From contig OX365960.1 in assembly GCA_947247005.1 (NCBI GenBank), positions 17,945,533-18,009,532 on the forward strand: a stretch of DNA of 64,000 bases, given 5' to 3'. Source of the DNA: Spisula solida (Eukaryota > Mollusca > Bivalvia > Venerida > Mactridae). A program made the position numbers and the translations under genes. This document shows positions 33,790 through 45,169 of this stretch, one piece after another. Within the stretch, counting starts at the first letter, position 1; every line of letters starts with the position of its first letter. Under the pieces are notes generated by a model. It did no database searches, had not been told where the DNA came from, and worked only from the letters and a program-made list of their open reading frames with translations.

Positions 33790-34930
33790 CCAGGGGGGCA
33801 TAAGCGTTTATTGAACGCAGTCTTGTTTGCACTTACAATTATGGAACAATGTTCTCAGTGTGTGATAACACATGTGTGTCGTGACCAGCTTTTAGGCGCC
33901 AAAACGTAACTTTGTGACTTAAATATGTTATTTCTGATGTTGTTTTGGCCTGATTACTTAACTTTAGTAATGTGATAAAAAGAATCTATGAAGATTGCAT
34001 TTCTATCTGAGCAGCGTATCACACAAACTTGTTGTCTACGTAGCATATTCACTGATAAAGTTATTGTGTGAGCGAGGTGAAATGCGTTGATATTCTGAGC
34101 AGCATGTCACACAAAGTCATTCTCTACTTGTCTACTTGATGATAATTGATATTGAGAAAGTTATTGTGGAACGCAGCGAGCTAGAAAAATGCACCTACAA
34201 CACAAACTCGGTCTTTACCTGATAAAGTTCATTTCAATGATTAAGTTACAGTATGCCCAGTCACGCAGAATCCTGCATTTTTCAGGCAGCAAACACGATG
34301 TCCGCGCAACTTTTTCAATGTCCGCGAGTGCCGTTACGCATTTTGTTGGTGCCGACTAATACACAATCTCGGCAAAACTTTTAGCAGACAGTGACCTTAA
34401 ACCGATAAACGCTTGCTTTTTAATCTTAAACAACCTGCGTCAAACATCGAGACAATCTAGACTCATTTGTATCATGTGGCATTTCCAAGTGCCGAGGCAC
34501 TATTTCTACTAATCAATCAAGTGAACGAGGTCGTCATTTTGTCATAACAGCATATTACTACAAGTGCGACAGTAAACTGAAACAATATTGCGGGTGTTAT
34601 CATTAATTTAGGATATAACATTTTGGAAACATCGCGCAAATTGGCAGCCATTTTTTAAGAATGTTTAAAACCGGTATCCAGTCCGAAAATACGTTCACAA
34701 ATCAGATACGATTTACCTCCCTTTCCACATACAAAAATTACGGTACCCACTTTCTTAGGCCTGTACCCACTTTTTCCAAAACTAGTGGGTACAGATACCC
34801 ACTTTTTAAAATTCCAGTGGGCATACTGAGTTACTGTTACATTATTATGCTTTCCATCTTTGATGAGGGGGTATATTGCTTTGCACATGTCTGTCTGTGC
34901 CGGTCGGTCGGTCTGTCTGTCTGTCGTATA
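33790..34930. other. Intergenic; small palindromic patch
   Basis: No gene seen. At 34740-34830 the words 'acccacttt' and 'agtgggta' alternate as short inverted repeats ('gtacccactttttccaaaac' then 'tagtgggtac'). 33775-33825 ('gggggcataagcgtttattg') recurs at 45745-45775. Confidence 0.4.
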
Positions 34931-34933
34931 AAA

Positions 34934-35392
34934 TGGTTTCCGTTCAATAACTCAAGAACGCTTTGACCTAGGATCTGTAAACTTTACATGGAGGTTGGTC
35001 ATCAATAGTGGATGACCCCTATTGATTTTGGGGTCAGTAGGTGAAAGGTCAATGTCACTGTGACCTTCACCATTTCTGACTATTTAATTGGTTTCCGTTC
35101 AATAACTCAAGAACACTTTGACCTAGGATCTTCAAATTTTACATGAAGGTTGGTCATTTATAGTAGATGACCCCTATTGATTTTGGGGTAAGTAGGTCAA
35201 AGGTCAAGGTCACTGTGACCTTTACCATTTCTGACTATTTAATTGGTTTCCGTTCAATAACTCAGAAACACTTTGACCTAGGATCTTCAAACTTTACATG
35301 GAGATTAGTCATCTACAGTAGATACCCCCTATTGATTTTGAGGTCAGTAGGTCAAGGTCACAGTGACATTTATCATTTCTGACTATTTGGCT
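34934..35392 (+). repeat. 155-bp tandem repeat, 3 copies
   Basis: 'ggtttccgttcaataactca' starts at 34935, 35090 and 35245. Each unit ends with 'aaggtcactgtgacctt'-type wording and 'ctgactattt'. The first stop-rich frames inside are not genes. The 3' flank 'ccatgggggcata' resembles sites at 33.8 and 45.7 kb, suggesting one element family. Confidence 0.85.
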
Positions 35393-35488
35393 GCCATGGG
35401 GGCATACGTGTTTTACAAACATCTCTTGTTAAATCAGGTTTTGTACTGGCTATTTCAAAACTGAAATATGTATATTATATTATTGCAG

Positions 35489-36981
35489 ATGTTATATCCG
35501 ACAAGTTTGGCATCGCCAGATGTCAAGTCCGTGAGAAGATGAGGGTATCGCTTAGACAACTTAGGATCATGTATTGGTAAAGACCTGCTTTCGTCCCAGC
35601 TTACCAGAATTTAACAGCCTGTTGTCCCTATACCGAGAATTACCATCCAAAAAATTTGTAAAGAGATTACTGCGAGATTACGCTTCATGTGAAGTTGAAT
35701 TGGAAGAGACTCGATGAATGCGATTTAGTAGCTACAAACCGAACTCAAGCGATGTGTCTTTAGAGAAAAGAGAGAGGCCGTTGTTGTAAAACTGGTCAAT
35801 GATTTGTGCATTTCTGTCTGTAATTGAAGGTGATGATTTCTCTACCATGAAAGATCTTCTCAGTACCGGACGTCCCTCGGTGAGTGCTGCTGTTGACATG
35901 ACTGCTACTCCAACCTCACAATCGAAAACAAATACACCGTGTGTGTGCATACATGATAAAGGGGTGTCAATTTTCCGGATTTATCAAGAAATGGCAAAGT
36001 TATGGTCAATTATCTCTGCTCTGAAGGATTTTCTTCAATAAACAGTTTGAAAAACTGAGTTATATATGGTTGACAGCCTCTAGTTTGTCAAAAATGGTCA
36101 GCCGCATATGATTTCCAGGATTTTTAATTTGGCTCTGTTGACACCCCTGATGATATCAACATCCTTAAGGATTCATTTAGCAGTCTTCAAGCTGACATGA
36201 TGCTACTATTAAAGCAGTCAAACATTGCCGTTAAAAACTACGTTCAGATCAGATAACTGCTGTTAATGAATCCCTTAAGCTCTACGAGCAGGAACTCATC
36301 CATTGTACAGAATTGGTGAACAATGACATTATATAGATAACCCAGCCAAGCTCAGACGCTCGTATCACCTCTATTAAAAACCAGTTATCGTCAATCTTGA
36401 ATAGAGTTGAAAAACTAGAAGTTGTTGTTGAACAGAATAACGCTTTCATTGCTGACAAAGTAGAGTTACCGGTACTGGAGTCATCAGCCAAAGTAGTGAA
36501 AACGTATACACATAGCAGTATGATAAATATACTACGGACATAGAACCATCTAAAGACCCTGATTGTAGTGAAATTCATTGTGCTCAAAACTGTAACTTTG
36601 AAGTAGTCATCAAACAAGAAAGGAAGACCGAATTCCACGAATAAGAATACTATTGACAAACTTTTATCTGGGATTACCCCAGTGCAAACACCAGTTACAT
36701 CCCCTCTTAAATCAATAACTATGAATGAACATGCCTCAGGCTAGAATATTTTCTTCGCACGAAAATTGGTGGATATTGGTGTGCCAATGCCGGACAATAG
36801 TCACAGACTCAGACACTTTACTAGCTCAGGTCTGAAAGATCATAATTTTATGGCTCGTGATATTCCTGCACAGGTCTCCAATCGTTATCTGACTCGAACA
36901 TTCTCTGATGCCGACCCTGAAGATTTCAGCAACTACACAAGGAAGAGATCCAAATTTTTCTGTGTAACTGGATTTATGTAA
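35489..36981 (+). pseudogene. Decayed protein-coding region, origin unclear
   Basis: Begins after a good acceptor ('tatattattgcag'). Protein-like segments appear in all three frames: for example FRPSLPEFNSLLSLYRELPS at about 35590, a coiled-coil-like stretch around 36160-36210 (INILKDSFSSLQADMMLLL), another near 36365-36470 (ITSIKNQLSSILNRVEKLEV), and SSGLKDHNFMARDIPAQ near 36830. Stops and frame changes separate them. The coiled-coil then basic order would fit the first ORF of a non-LTR element or a gag-like protein, but no defining motif was seen. Alternatively it is a dead host gene, perhaps with the exon at 31.8 kb. Not identified. Confidence 0.3.
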
Positions 36982-36984
36982 CTT

Positions 36985-37290
36985 TGTCACAAGGTTTGCC
37001 TCTTTGAAATCTATGTCAAGTTCATAACTGGGTCATCTGGGGTCAAAAACTAGGTCAAATCAAAGAACAACCTTGTTAACATTCTAGAGGTCACATTTTT
37101 TATCTTAATTAAACTTGGTCACAATGTGTATCGTTATATACTCTAGGTCAAGTTCGCTACTGGGTCAACTAGGGTAAAAAACTAGGTCATCAGGCCACAT
37201 CGAAGAAAACGGTTGTTTATAATCTAGAGGTAGCATTTTTTATCTCATCTTTATAAACCTGGCCATAAAATGTGTATTTGTAAATTGTAA
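36985..37290 (+). repeat. About 140-bp repeat, 2 diverged copies
   Basis: 'actgggtcatctggggtcaa' with 'aactaggtca' and 'tctagaggt' recurs after about 140 bases as 'actgggtcaactagggtaaa'. This looks like an old dispersed tandem family. Confidence 0.6.
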
Positions 37291-38419
37291 AATCTGCATC
37301 AAATATTAAAGTCATATGAATTTTAACACTAAAACAATGTTTGAACTAAGTTTTGGTGTGCGGGTGTGTGCTATTGATATTCAAAACAGACTTGCAACTA
37401 GTTTTCAGGATTAGGCATTATGCCTCAGTAGAACACCTGATTGGCTGTATTAGAATCGAAATAATGAATATGTACCTGGGTTTTATCTATAATTAAGCAC
37501 GGTCACTTGTTCGGATGCATACATTCAATAACGTGTGCTATGCACTCGTGATTTAATTACTATGCATCAAAATATGTGTCCGTGCTTTATTCTACGATAA
37601 ATCACAGGTACATATTATTTCTTAATTAAATTAAGGGCCAATAAATTTCTACTTACTTTTATTCTATCTATACATTTCAATGCTTATTTTGATTAGTTTC
37701 CTGATAACCTTAAATCAGCTTTGTATATGTTTGATTATAAAGTTGTTTGCAACAACTTATATAGCAATTTATTTTTATTATGCACATACTTTATAACTTT
37801 CTGTCATGAAGGGAACTCTCATTGTTTTTAATGTCGGTCTAAAAATGTTTCCTCATTTCAACCTCTCCAGAGCAGCATTCAATAGAGCAACAACCTCTTT
37901 AAAGCGATATAACTATTTTCCGTAACATTTTCTACATATTTTACCACTCTAGGCACAACCTCTGTACAACAACCAAACTTTGTGTTTACCCAAAGGAGTT
38001 ACTCTAGACAGGTTGTTCTGTGGTTTGGTCAAAATGTAGCAAGCTGTGATGTATTTAACAATGAATTTAATTTGCTTATTAATGTCAAAAAAGTTATTAT
38101 ATTTATGCAATGTCTTTCTAAAGTTTATATTAATGCAATGTCTTTCTGTATGTATCTACATCATTGTTCACCAGGTCTTTCATGTTGTTTATATGTTAAA
38201 CATTGTTTTGTGTTTTGATTGTATTGTTGTATATCAGTAAGAACATCTTTTATTTTTTCAAGTAAATATTTTATTAATTGATATTTATTGTTGTATTCTT
38301 TATTATATTTGAAAAGGTATGCCATTTCATTTTATTGATCAAAGTGAGTTTACACAGCCAAAACAACATTTAAACCTGGATTCATCACATTGCTTTGAAA
38401 AGGTATTCCATTTAATTTT
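37291..38419. other. Intergenic, no gene seen
   Basis: AT-rich. Two overlapping forward frames near 38.0-38.2 kb have Leu/Ile/Cys-rich chance composition and no splice or homology support. Confidence 0.4.
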
Positions 38420-39284
38420 AATTAAAAAAAAGTGAGTTAAAAGCATGTTTAAACCGAGCTAAAGCTGGCTAAATACGGGTTAAAGCCGTGTTTAATGCGA
38501 GTTTAAAGCTTTTTTTTTATACTGCTGAAACTCGCTTTTAACTCTTCTACTGGGTGGAAAGTTGGTTTCTTAGTGAGCTAAACGTGAGTTTAAAGCGAGT
38601 TAAATGTGGGTTAAAACCGTGTTTAATGCGAGTTTAAAGCGTGTTTTTTCACAGCTAAAACTCGCTTTTAACTCACTTTTAGCTCACTAAGAAACCAACT
38701 TCCCATCTAGTAGAAGTGTGTTAAAGCGAGTTTTTTGACGCATAAAAAACTCACTTGCTGGGAAAAGGTTGGCTAAAGTGGGTTTAAAAACCCACTTAAA
38801 ACCAACTTATTGAGAAAAAAACACACTAAAAACACACTTACTTGAAATAAGTGAGCTAAAAGTGAGTTTTAAAACCCACATAAGCGAGTTTTTCAGCACA
38901 GAAAAAACACACTTAAAACCAACTTATTGAAAAACACACTATAAACTCACTTTCTAGAATAAGTGAGCTAAAAGCGGGTTTTAAAACCCACATAAGCGAG
39001 TTTTTCAGCACAGAAAAAACACACTTAAAACCAACTTATTGAAAAAACACACTATAAACCCACTTTCTAAAAATAAGTGGGTTTTAAAACCCACATAAAA
39101 CCGACTTAAGTGAGCTAAAGCGAGTTAAAACTGTGTTTAAAGCGTGTTTTTCCTAGGTTTTGCTCAGAAAAAACCCAGTCGGTAAGCTAAAAGACTCGCT
39201 TTTAGCACGGTGCCAATACCACACGGTTTAACACGGTTTTAACCCGCGTTTAACCCGGGTTTTGCTCGCTTTTTGGAGAAGGGT
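38420..39284. repeat. Field of AAGTGNGTT/GTTTAAAGCGAG words (block 2)
   Basis: About 860 bases of short words such as 'gtgggttaaa', 'aagcgagttt', 'aacacactta' and 'aaccaactta', with their reverse complements, forming many nested hairpins (for example 'gtgggtttaaaaacccac' near 38776). One sub-block ('gcgagtttttcagcacagaa' plus 'aaaacacacttaaaacc') is repeated about 120 bases apart. Its right edge joins the 3' part of a dispersed repeat whose 5' part lies beside block 1. Confidence 0.8.
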
Positions 39285-39425
39285 TATACTGTACAAACAA
39301 CTATAATTTCAATGCTAAACTAACATACTAAACTTCGCTCTACCTGTTTAGACAATGGTTGTGATTTTTTGCGTACACATAAACTGCAACGTCACTGTCA
39401 CAATATCCTAACTGGACTATACGTA
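39285..39425 (+). repeat. Dispersed repeat, 3' fragment
   Basis: Reads 'tatactgtacaaacaactat' to 'acacataaactgcaacgtca', matching 50.15-50.28 kb. Word field 2 ends exactly where this begins. Confidence 0.65.
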
Positions 39426-39438
39426 CGTATTATAATGG

Positions 39439-39463
39439 TACACACACACACACACACACACAA
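39439..39463. repeat. (CA)n microsatellite
   Basis: A pure CA run of about 24 bases. Confidence 0.95.
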
Positions 39464-39571
39464 AATTAAATGTTATTCGTGTTTGGTGGTTTCTCTCTAT
39501 TTTCGATATATGGTACACAAACAAAGTTGAGTACACCAGTATTTTCAAAATCCACGATATGAAATATCCGG

Positions 39572-39683
39572 TAGGAGAGATCACCGTATTCATATACAAA
39601 ATTCTAATCGGCAATCTAAAAGAGGAATGAACAATAAGCTAGCTGGTGGTACGAATACCTATATACGAACATGTTCTCTCCTA
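39572..39683. mobile_element. Short MITE, copy 1 (partner at 44.6 kb)
   Basis: The ends 'taggagagatcaccg' and 'catgttctctccta' are an imperfect inverted pair. The interior 'gctagctggtggta' is shared with 44595-44725. About 112 bases. Confidence 0.65.
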
Positions 39684-39689
39684 TTGGCC

Positions 39690-40950
39690 TTTGTAAAATA
39701 TGTGCATTTTCATTCTATTGTTCAGCAGGTGCACTTAACTTTTAAACACCCATTTGAATAAAGTATCATACAGTATTTGTAGAAATACCTGTATATAGAA
39801 GCAAAATAAATGCATCGTGTGATAATGTTAAGCGTACCGTATACTTGATATGATCGTAAAAGTGTCATTTACAACATTAATGTTTACTTATTCTTTATCA
39901 CACAAAGTTAAATGTACGGGTGTGCTCAAGGGGTGCTTAATAGACCGACTCGCTTGTAGCATGACTTCTAATGTATACTGAAAAAAAGGTTAGCAAGTTT
40001 TTCAGGGTACTAATATTTTTACTTATATGGCGATGTATGCATACGTGATATAATTAAAATGTCGGCCATGACTTAATTATCAAATTTCAGCGGTCAATTT
40101 GTGTTTTCGTGGTGTTGAGACGCCATGACGTCATTTATATAGAAAACACGTGTAACACACGCGCAGGAGGAAATCTTATCCGTGTAAAGGATGAAAACAA
40201 GCACGACATTGTCAGTCTTATGCAACAACCAAATAAACCGGTGTTAAAATTGTAAAATATTCAACGATTCGAGGTCCAAGAATGACAGTGAACGACATCA
40301 AATGACTATTGGAATGTTGAATGATGTCACGAAGGCAAGAGGCAAAGCAATACATTTGATTGACAATTAATTGAGCATTAAAGACTAAATATTTGCTAAC
40401 AGGAGACGTCAAAAGTGGGCCGTGTTCAGACAGACTAATAATAACTACGTCAAAAGAAGGACGTTAGATTGAAGTGACGTCAACACGTAACAGATTCATG
40501 TGAAGTCACCAGCTAGCTGTTCATGTCAGGAACGCAATCGGCACTATGATTAGTTATAAAATCGACCGGAATAGACAATCCAACGCTAGAATTTTTGGAC
40601 GCTATGCTGACGTTGGCATACCGTCGACACGACGTCATTGGTAGGGTTGGTTTGACTCGGCAATTTTTATCGCATAACGACTCGTAGGCAATAAAATCAC
40701 CATCTCCGTATGGAGCTTCGTACCTGCAGGAGACAAATTTCCTTCACTTAAATGGTTGAATTTCAAAAGGAATGAAATTATCTTAAGATTGAAAGACTTG
40801 CTTTCTGTTAAATATCATGCAACTTCACGAAAACAAATAAAATAGTCCAACTTGCTAAACTTTTTTTTATAAGTATATACTCAACTTTTTCAGTTGTAGA
40901 GTGACCATGTATAGCTCTCATGTATTATTGACTATGACTGTATGTATGAT
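39690..40950. other. Intergenic, somewhat CpG-richer, no gene seen
   Basis: Around 40120-40640 several 'gacgtca' words occur (a CRE-like octamer), but no exon or start was found beside them. Confidence 0.35.
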
Positions 40951-40953
40951 TTA

Positions 40954-41558
40954 CGAGGGGCATTCTAAAAGTTCTGATAACTGAGTGATAACTTTAAACT
41001 GGTCGTTCAGAATTGTTAAAAGTGAACATTTCCTGAAAGATCAATCTTTCAGCGAGACATTCATAGCAATTTTTTTTTATCCCTGAAAATATATATTGTA
41101 ATGGTATTCAAACGATACATGGTTTGGGGGTATTCACTAAAATATCGCTTGAATACCATGTACGCGAGGGAATTGAATTTTGTTGGCCCTATGTATATTT
41201 CAGAGCGCACTGCGGAAATGTCATTCAGGCTGATTGAAATAAATCTGATATTATTTTAAATATGCATAACAGTACATTCGAATATCATTAGGACATTAAA
41301 AAACTTTTGAATTATTAATCATATAACAGCAGTATATATACAACCTAAACAGGATACCATTTTACCCAATAAAGCCCCTACTTAATTCTATTACGTTATA
41401 TACCTATATGTACAATGGCATAAAAGTGAATATAAAATTCTCTGATATTGTTACCATGTTATGTTTTCGGTGGAGGAAAATGTGCACTTTTATATACATT
41501 TAGTGAAAAAAAGTAAACAATTACAGGCGCATTATCAGAACTTTTAGAATGCCCCTCG
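40954..41558. mobile_element. Mariner-like MITE, 605 bp, perfect 27-bp TIRs, TA duplication
   Basis: The left end begins 'cgaggggcattctaaaagtt' and the right end is its exact inverse for 27 bases. TA stands on both sides (40952-40953 and 41559-41560). Ends of the type CGAGGG... are typical of mariner elements. A second, internal inverted pair flanks the centre ('atggtattcaaacgatacat' against 'atcgcttgaataccatgta'). No transposase frame. Intact TIRs suggest recent movement. Confidence 0.9.
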
Positions 41559-41705
41559 TATAACGACACGTATGCAAGATGTTACTCTGGTAGAGTGACT
41601 AAATAAGATTACCTGATTTCAAGACGATTCTGTAAATAACCTCGCGTCTCGAAACCAGGATATCTATATCTGAGCAGAACTTCAGTTTGCTGACTAGGTG
41701 TATAA

Positions 41706-41900
41706 TTGTGCAGGTCGCAGTATATATGTAGATCTCTCATTGTATGTGTAATTATGTACAATTCTCAGTATATAAGTAGATTTCTCATTGTATGTGTAAT
41801 TATGTACAATTCTCAGTATATAAGTAGATTTCTCATTGTATGTGTAATTATGTACAATTCTCAGTATATAAGTAGATTTCTCATTGTATGTGTAATTATG
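41706..41900 (+). repeat. 48-bp minisatellite, left part (about 4 copies)
   Basis: The unit contains 'ctcagtatataagtagattt' and 'ctcattgtatgtgtaattat'. Starts at 41764, 41812 and 41860 show a 48-base period. Because 48 divides by three, frames stay open on both strands. Same family as 43270-43982. Confidence 0.9.
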
Positions 41901-43269
41901 GACGTTTGATAGGGTTAGTATTTTTTTTAAAAGATACCAAACAATAGGCACAATTATAGTTAAATATATACTGAAGCAATATGTGAAATAAAAAAGGTAT
42001 GTCGCGGTACTATTTAAGGGGTCATGGGCCCTTTTGCAACATCACTTTTTAAGAAAATGACCAACAATTCTGATATTTCGCAATGTATTCATTTTTGCAT
42101 TAAAATCGATATTTTTCTTGTTACAATCATTTCCATGGGTTTGTATGAACAAACACATATTATTCAAACATTCCTATATACTTTTGATATTGATGAGAAA
42201 ATTGATAAATTTTTGACAAAACAAGAGTTGTCAAAATTTCCGAAAAATGACTGATAAACAGACAAAAAAATTACACAAAATCGGCCGTAGCTCAAAAACG
42301 ACCTCGATGACCAATATAATTTTTATGTCTAATTTTGTTGATAAAAGTGTACTCAATCCAAATATTAAATAAAAAAGATAGGTCACGGGACTACTTTTCG
42401 CGCTATGACGTCATTAGTGTCCCCCTTTATCACAAAAACCTTAGTGAAATTGCGCAAAAGTGACGCATTATCTGCGCAGAAAAAATATTCTTATACCAAA
42501 AGAGTACTTACATTTGCATATTATGTACATAAAAGTATAGTAAATATAAACTTAGAAGAATTTGACGTGTTACAAGAATTATTTTAGGTGCAGTTACGTC
42601 GTAATTGTGTCTCTTTGTTATGAAAAGTGTGGTAAAATGGCGGTAAAATGGCGCAAAAAGGCCAAATTAGTAAATTTTGCATATATGTTTTTCCCATAAT
42701 TTCTAGTCTTGTCATACTTTATTTTTAGCTAATGATGTTGATTAAGGTGTAATATATCTAAAAATTAAAATAAAACATAGGTTATCATGCTACATTTTGT
42801 GCTATTTTGGCTGAATTATCTCCCCTTTTTCCTAATTTGGCAGTGACGTCGCATTCCATATAGCAAGGGGGCACAGATTGGCCCTGAATCGCTCACTTGA
42901 ATAATCTTCACACCTTTAGTCAATATATCATTAATTTATTCCCTATATATAAGTAAAAGGGGATCTGTGTAGTCCCAGGCAATACAAACACTCATTATAA
43001 ATGGGTACAGGTAACCCAAGTAATAATTTCTAATTTCACAAAAAATGAATGAAAATTTATCCGCTATTTCACGCAGAGTGTTTTTATATTATTTGCTCAG
43101 TGAATTTATTTTTAACACCCTAAGTACCTATATTTATACTAACCCTGGATAGTATCACGACAAACATTTTGACCAATTTTCATGACGATCCAGTGCAAAA
43201 TGCGGCCTCTATCCCCGTTTAGGCTATATGCGCAGAAAAGATGCGCATAAACAACTGTATCAAACGTCG
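41901..43269. mobile_element. TIR element, about 1.37 kb, inserted in the 48-bp minisatellite
   Basis: Starts 'gacgtttgata' and ends with the inverse 'tatcaaacgtc' plus one G. 'ttatg' stands on both sides (41896-41900 and 43270-43274), and joining the flanks rebuilds a normal minisatellite unit. It contains the 400-bp repeat shared with 5.4 kb and, near 43190, wording of an old dispersed repeat. No transposase frame. Confidence 0.8.
41970..42370 (+). repeat. About 400-bp dispersed repeat, copy 2
   Basis: Inverted match to 5431-5820; see that entry. Includes 'ggtactatttaaggggtcat'. It lies inside the 1.37-kb TIR element. Confidence 0.75.
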
Positions 43270-43982
43270 TTATGTACAGTTCTCAGTATATAAGTAGATT
43301 TCTCATTGTATGTGTAATTATGTACAGTTCTCAGTATATGAGTAGATTTCTCATTGTATGTGTAGATATGTGCAGGTCTCAGCATATAAGTAGATTTCTC
43401 ATTGTATGTGTAGATATGTGCAGGTCTCAGTATATAAGTAGATTTCTCATTGTATGTATAGATATGTGCAGGTCTCAGTATATAAGTAGATCTCTAGCTG
43501 TATGTGTAGATATGTGCAGTTCTCAGTATATAAGTAGATCTCTCATTGTATGTGTAGATATGTGCAGGTCTCAGTATATAAGTAGATCTCTAGCTGTATG
43601 TGTAGATAGGTGCAGGTCTCAGTTTATACGTAGATCTCTAGTTGTGTGTGTAGATATGTGCAGGTCTCAGTATATAAGTAGATCTCTAGCTGTATGTGTA
43701 GATAGATGCAGGTCTCAGTTTATACGTAGATTTCTCATTGTATGTGTAGATATGTGCAGGTCTCAGTATATAAGTAGATTTCTCACTGTATGTGTAGATA
43801 TGTGCAGGTCTCAGTATATAAGTAGATCTCTAGCTGTATGTGGAGATATATGCAGGTCTCAGTATATAAGTAGATCTCTAGCTGTATGTGTAGATAGGTG
43901 CAGGTCTCAGTATATAAGTAGATCTCTAGCTGTATGTGTAGATAGGTGCAGGTCTCAGTATATAAGTATACCTCTAGACTAG
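43270..43982 (+). repeat. 48-bp minisatellite, right part (about 15 copies)
   Basis: Unit 'tgcaggtctcagtatataag' followed by 'tagatctctagctgtatgtg' variants. It opens a 236-residue forward frame with a 16-residue repeat (for example VCVDMCRSQYISRSLA) and a matching reverse frame. Being open on both strands and lacking a start context, it is not read as a gene. Variant units ('agtttatacgtag') recur at alternating places, showing multi-unit amplification. Confidence 0.9.
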
Positions 43983-43989
43983 ATAATGA

Positions 43990-44590
43990 CACAACGTCGA
44001 TCAATACTATTAACAAATGCAAAATACAAAATGTATTGTAAATAGTGAAAATTAAGACACATTATAATAGGAGTTTTTAGTTAAACTGTTATATGAACAT
44101 TATGAAACCAAACAGTGTAAATTTCGTCTGCTCAACCTCTTTTATCACCCCTCAAAACAGATTTTTCTTTAACTCAATGTAAAGTGACCCATGTCAGACG
44201 CCAACCATGTCAACTTTTTGGCCATGGGGTCTTCTCGAAATCTTTTCATCTATAGAAATAGCTTCTAGCAAAATAGGGGGTCATGTATCATTTAAGAACA
44301 TATTGGGACGTCTAAAGTGGGGAATATATTGTCCAACACGCCCGGATTGACGCAAGTCTGTTCGCCACTACCCTACTTTCACTTTCATATCTAGGCCAGA
44401 ATGCGAAATATTTCTAAATAAAACAATTTCACTACATCACATGCATACATGTCTACATTTAAACTCAATTTCATGATTCTAATGTAGATTTATCAAGACA
44501 TACCACCATTTCCAGTCAATCAAAGTTTTTAAGGACTACTTGACTATATCCGATTTTGGCCGGCGTAGACATTTAGTGGTTATTTAATTA
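43990..44590. other. Intergenic, no gene seen
   Basis: No exon or element recognised. Confidence 0.4.
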
Positions 44591-44594
44591 CCTA

Positions 44595-44725
44595 TATGAG
44601 AGATCACCGTATTCATATGCAAAATGTCCACCAGCAATCTATTGGATGAATGAACCGTAAAAACCTGTCACCAATAGCTAGCTGGTGGTATTAATCCCTT
44701 TGTATACAAACATGATCTCTCCTGT
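44595..44725. mobile_element. Short MITE, copy 2
   Basis: The ends 'atgagagatcaccgtattca' and 'catgatctctcct' are an imperfect inverted pair; see 39572-39683. Confidence 0.6.
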
Positions 44726-44918
44726 ATATATACCGTGTGCAATTTTAGGAAGGGGGAGAACTCGTGACAACTCCATGTGCTTGTAAAGGGAGGATATTAT
44801 AAACTTATATGTGAGCGCCACTGTGTTTGGGAAGGGAAATAACTATCAAAACTCTGCTTGTATTGTATTGAAAGGGAGAGAAGTGCATGCAGGAGCTAAT
44901 CTCAATGGTGTATCCTCT

Positions 44919-45165
44919 GGCCCCGATCTCCCGAAGCATCTTCAGTAGAAACCTTAGCTCAAATTGAGATTTTGCTCAAATCAGAGTCTGAATTAGAGAT
45001 AAACATGAAGCTCGAGCTCTCGAAATGTTACTGTAATTAACTCAGAATAATGTTTATGTTTTTTATACCAATTTAGAGTACAATTTCGCATGGAAACTAT
45101 CTTAAACGACGGTTGACAAAATTTGAGTAGCGATTGAGCTCAGATTGCGCATGCTCAAATCTAAA
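44919..45165. mobile_element. MITE, copy 2 (right end diverged)
   Basis: The left end 'ctggccccgatctcccgaag' is the exact inverse of the right end of the 21.4-kb copy. The interior phrases match; the right end has decayed. Confidence 0.65.
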
Positions 45166-45169
45166 AATG

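Noticed and set aside
43272..43982. 236-residue open frame with 16-residue repeats
   Set aside because: It is a 48-bp minisatellite; the period divides by three and the opposite strand is also open. A matching array at 41.7 kb is noncoding too.
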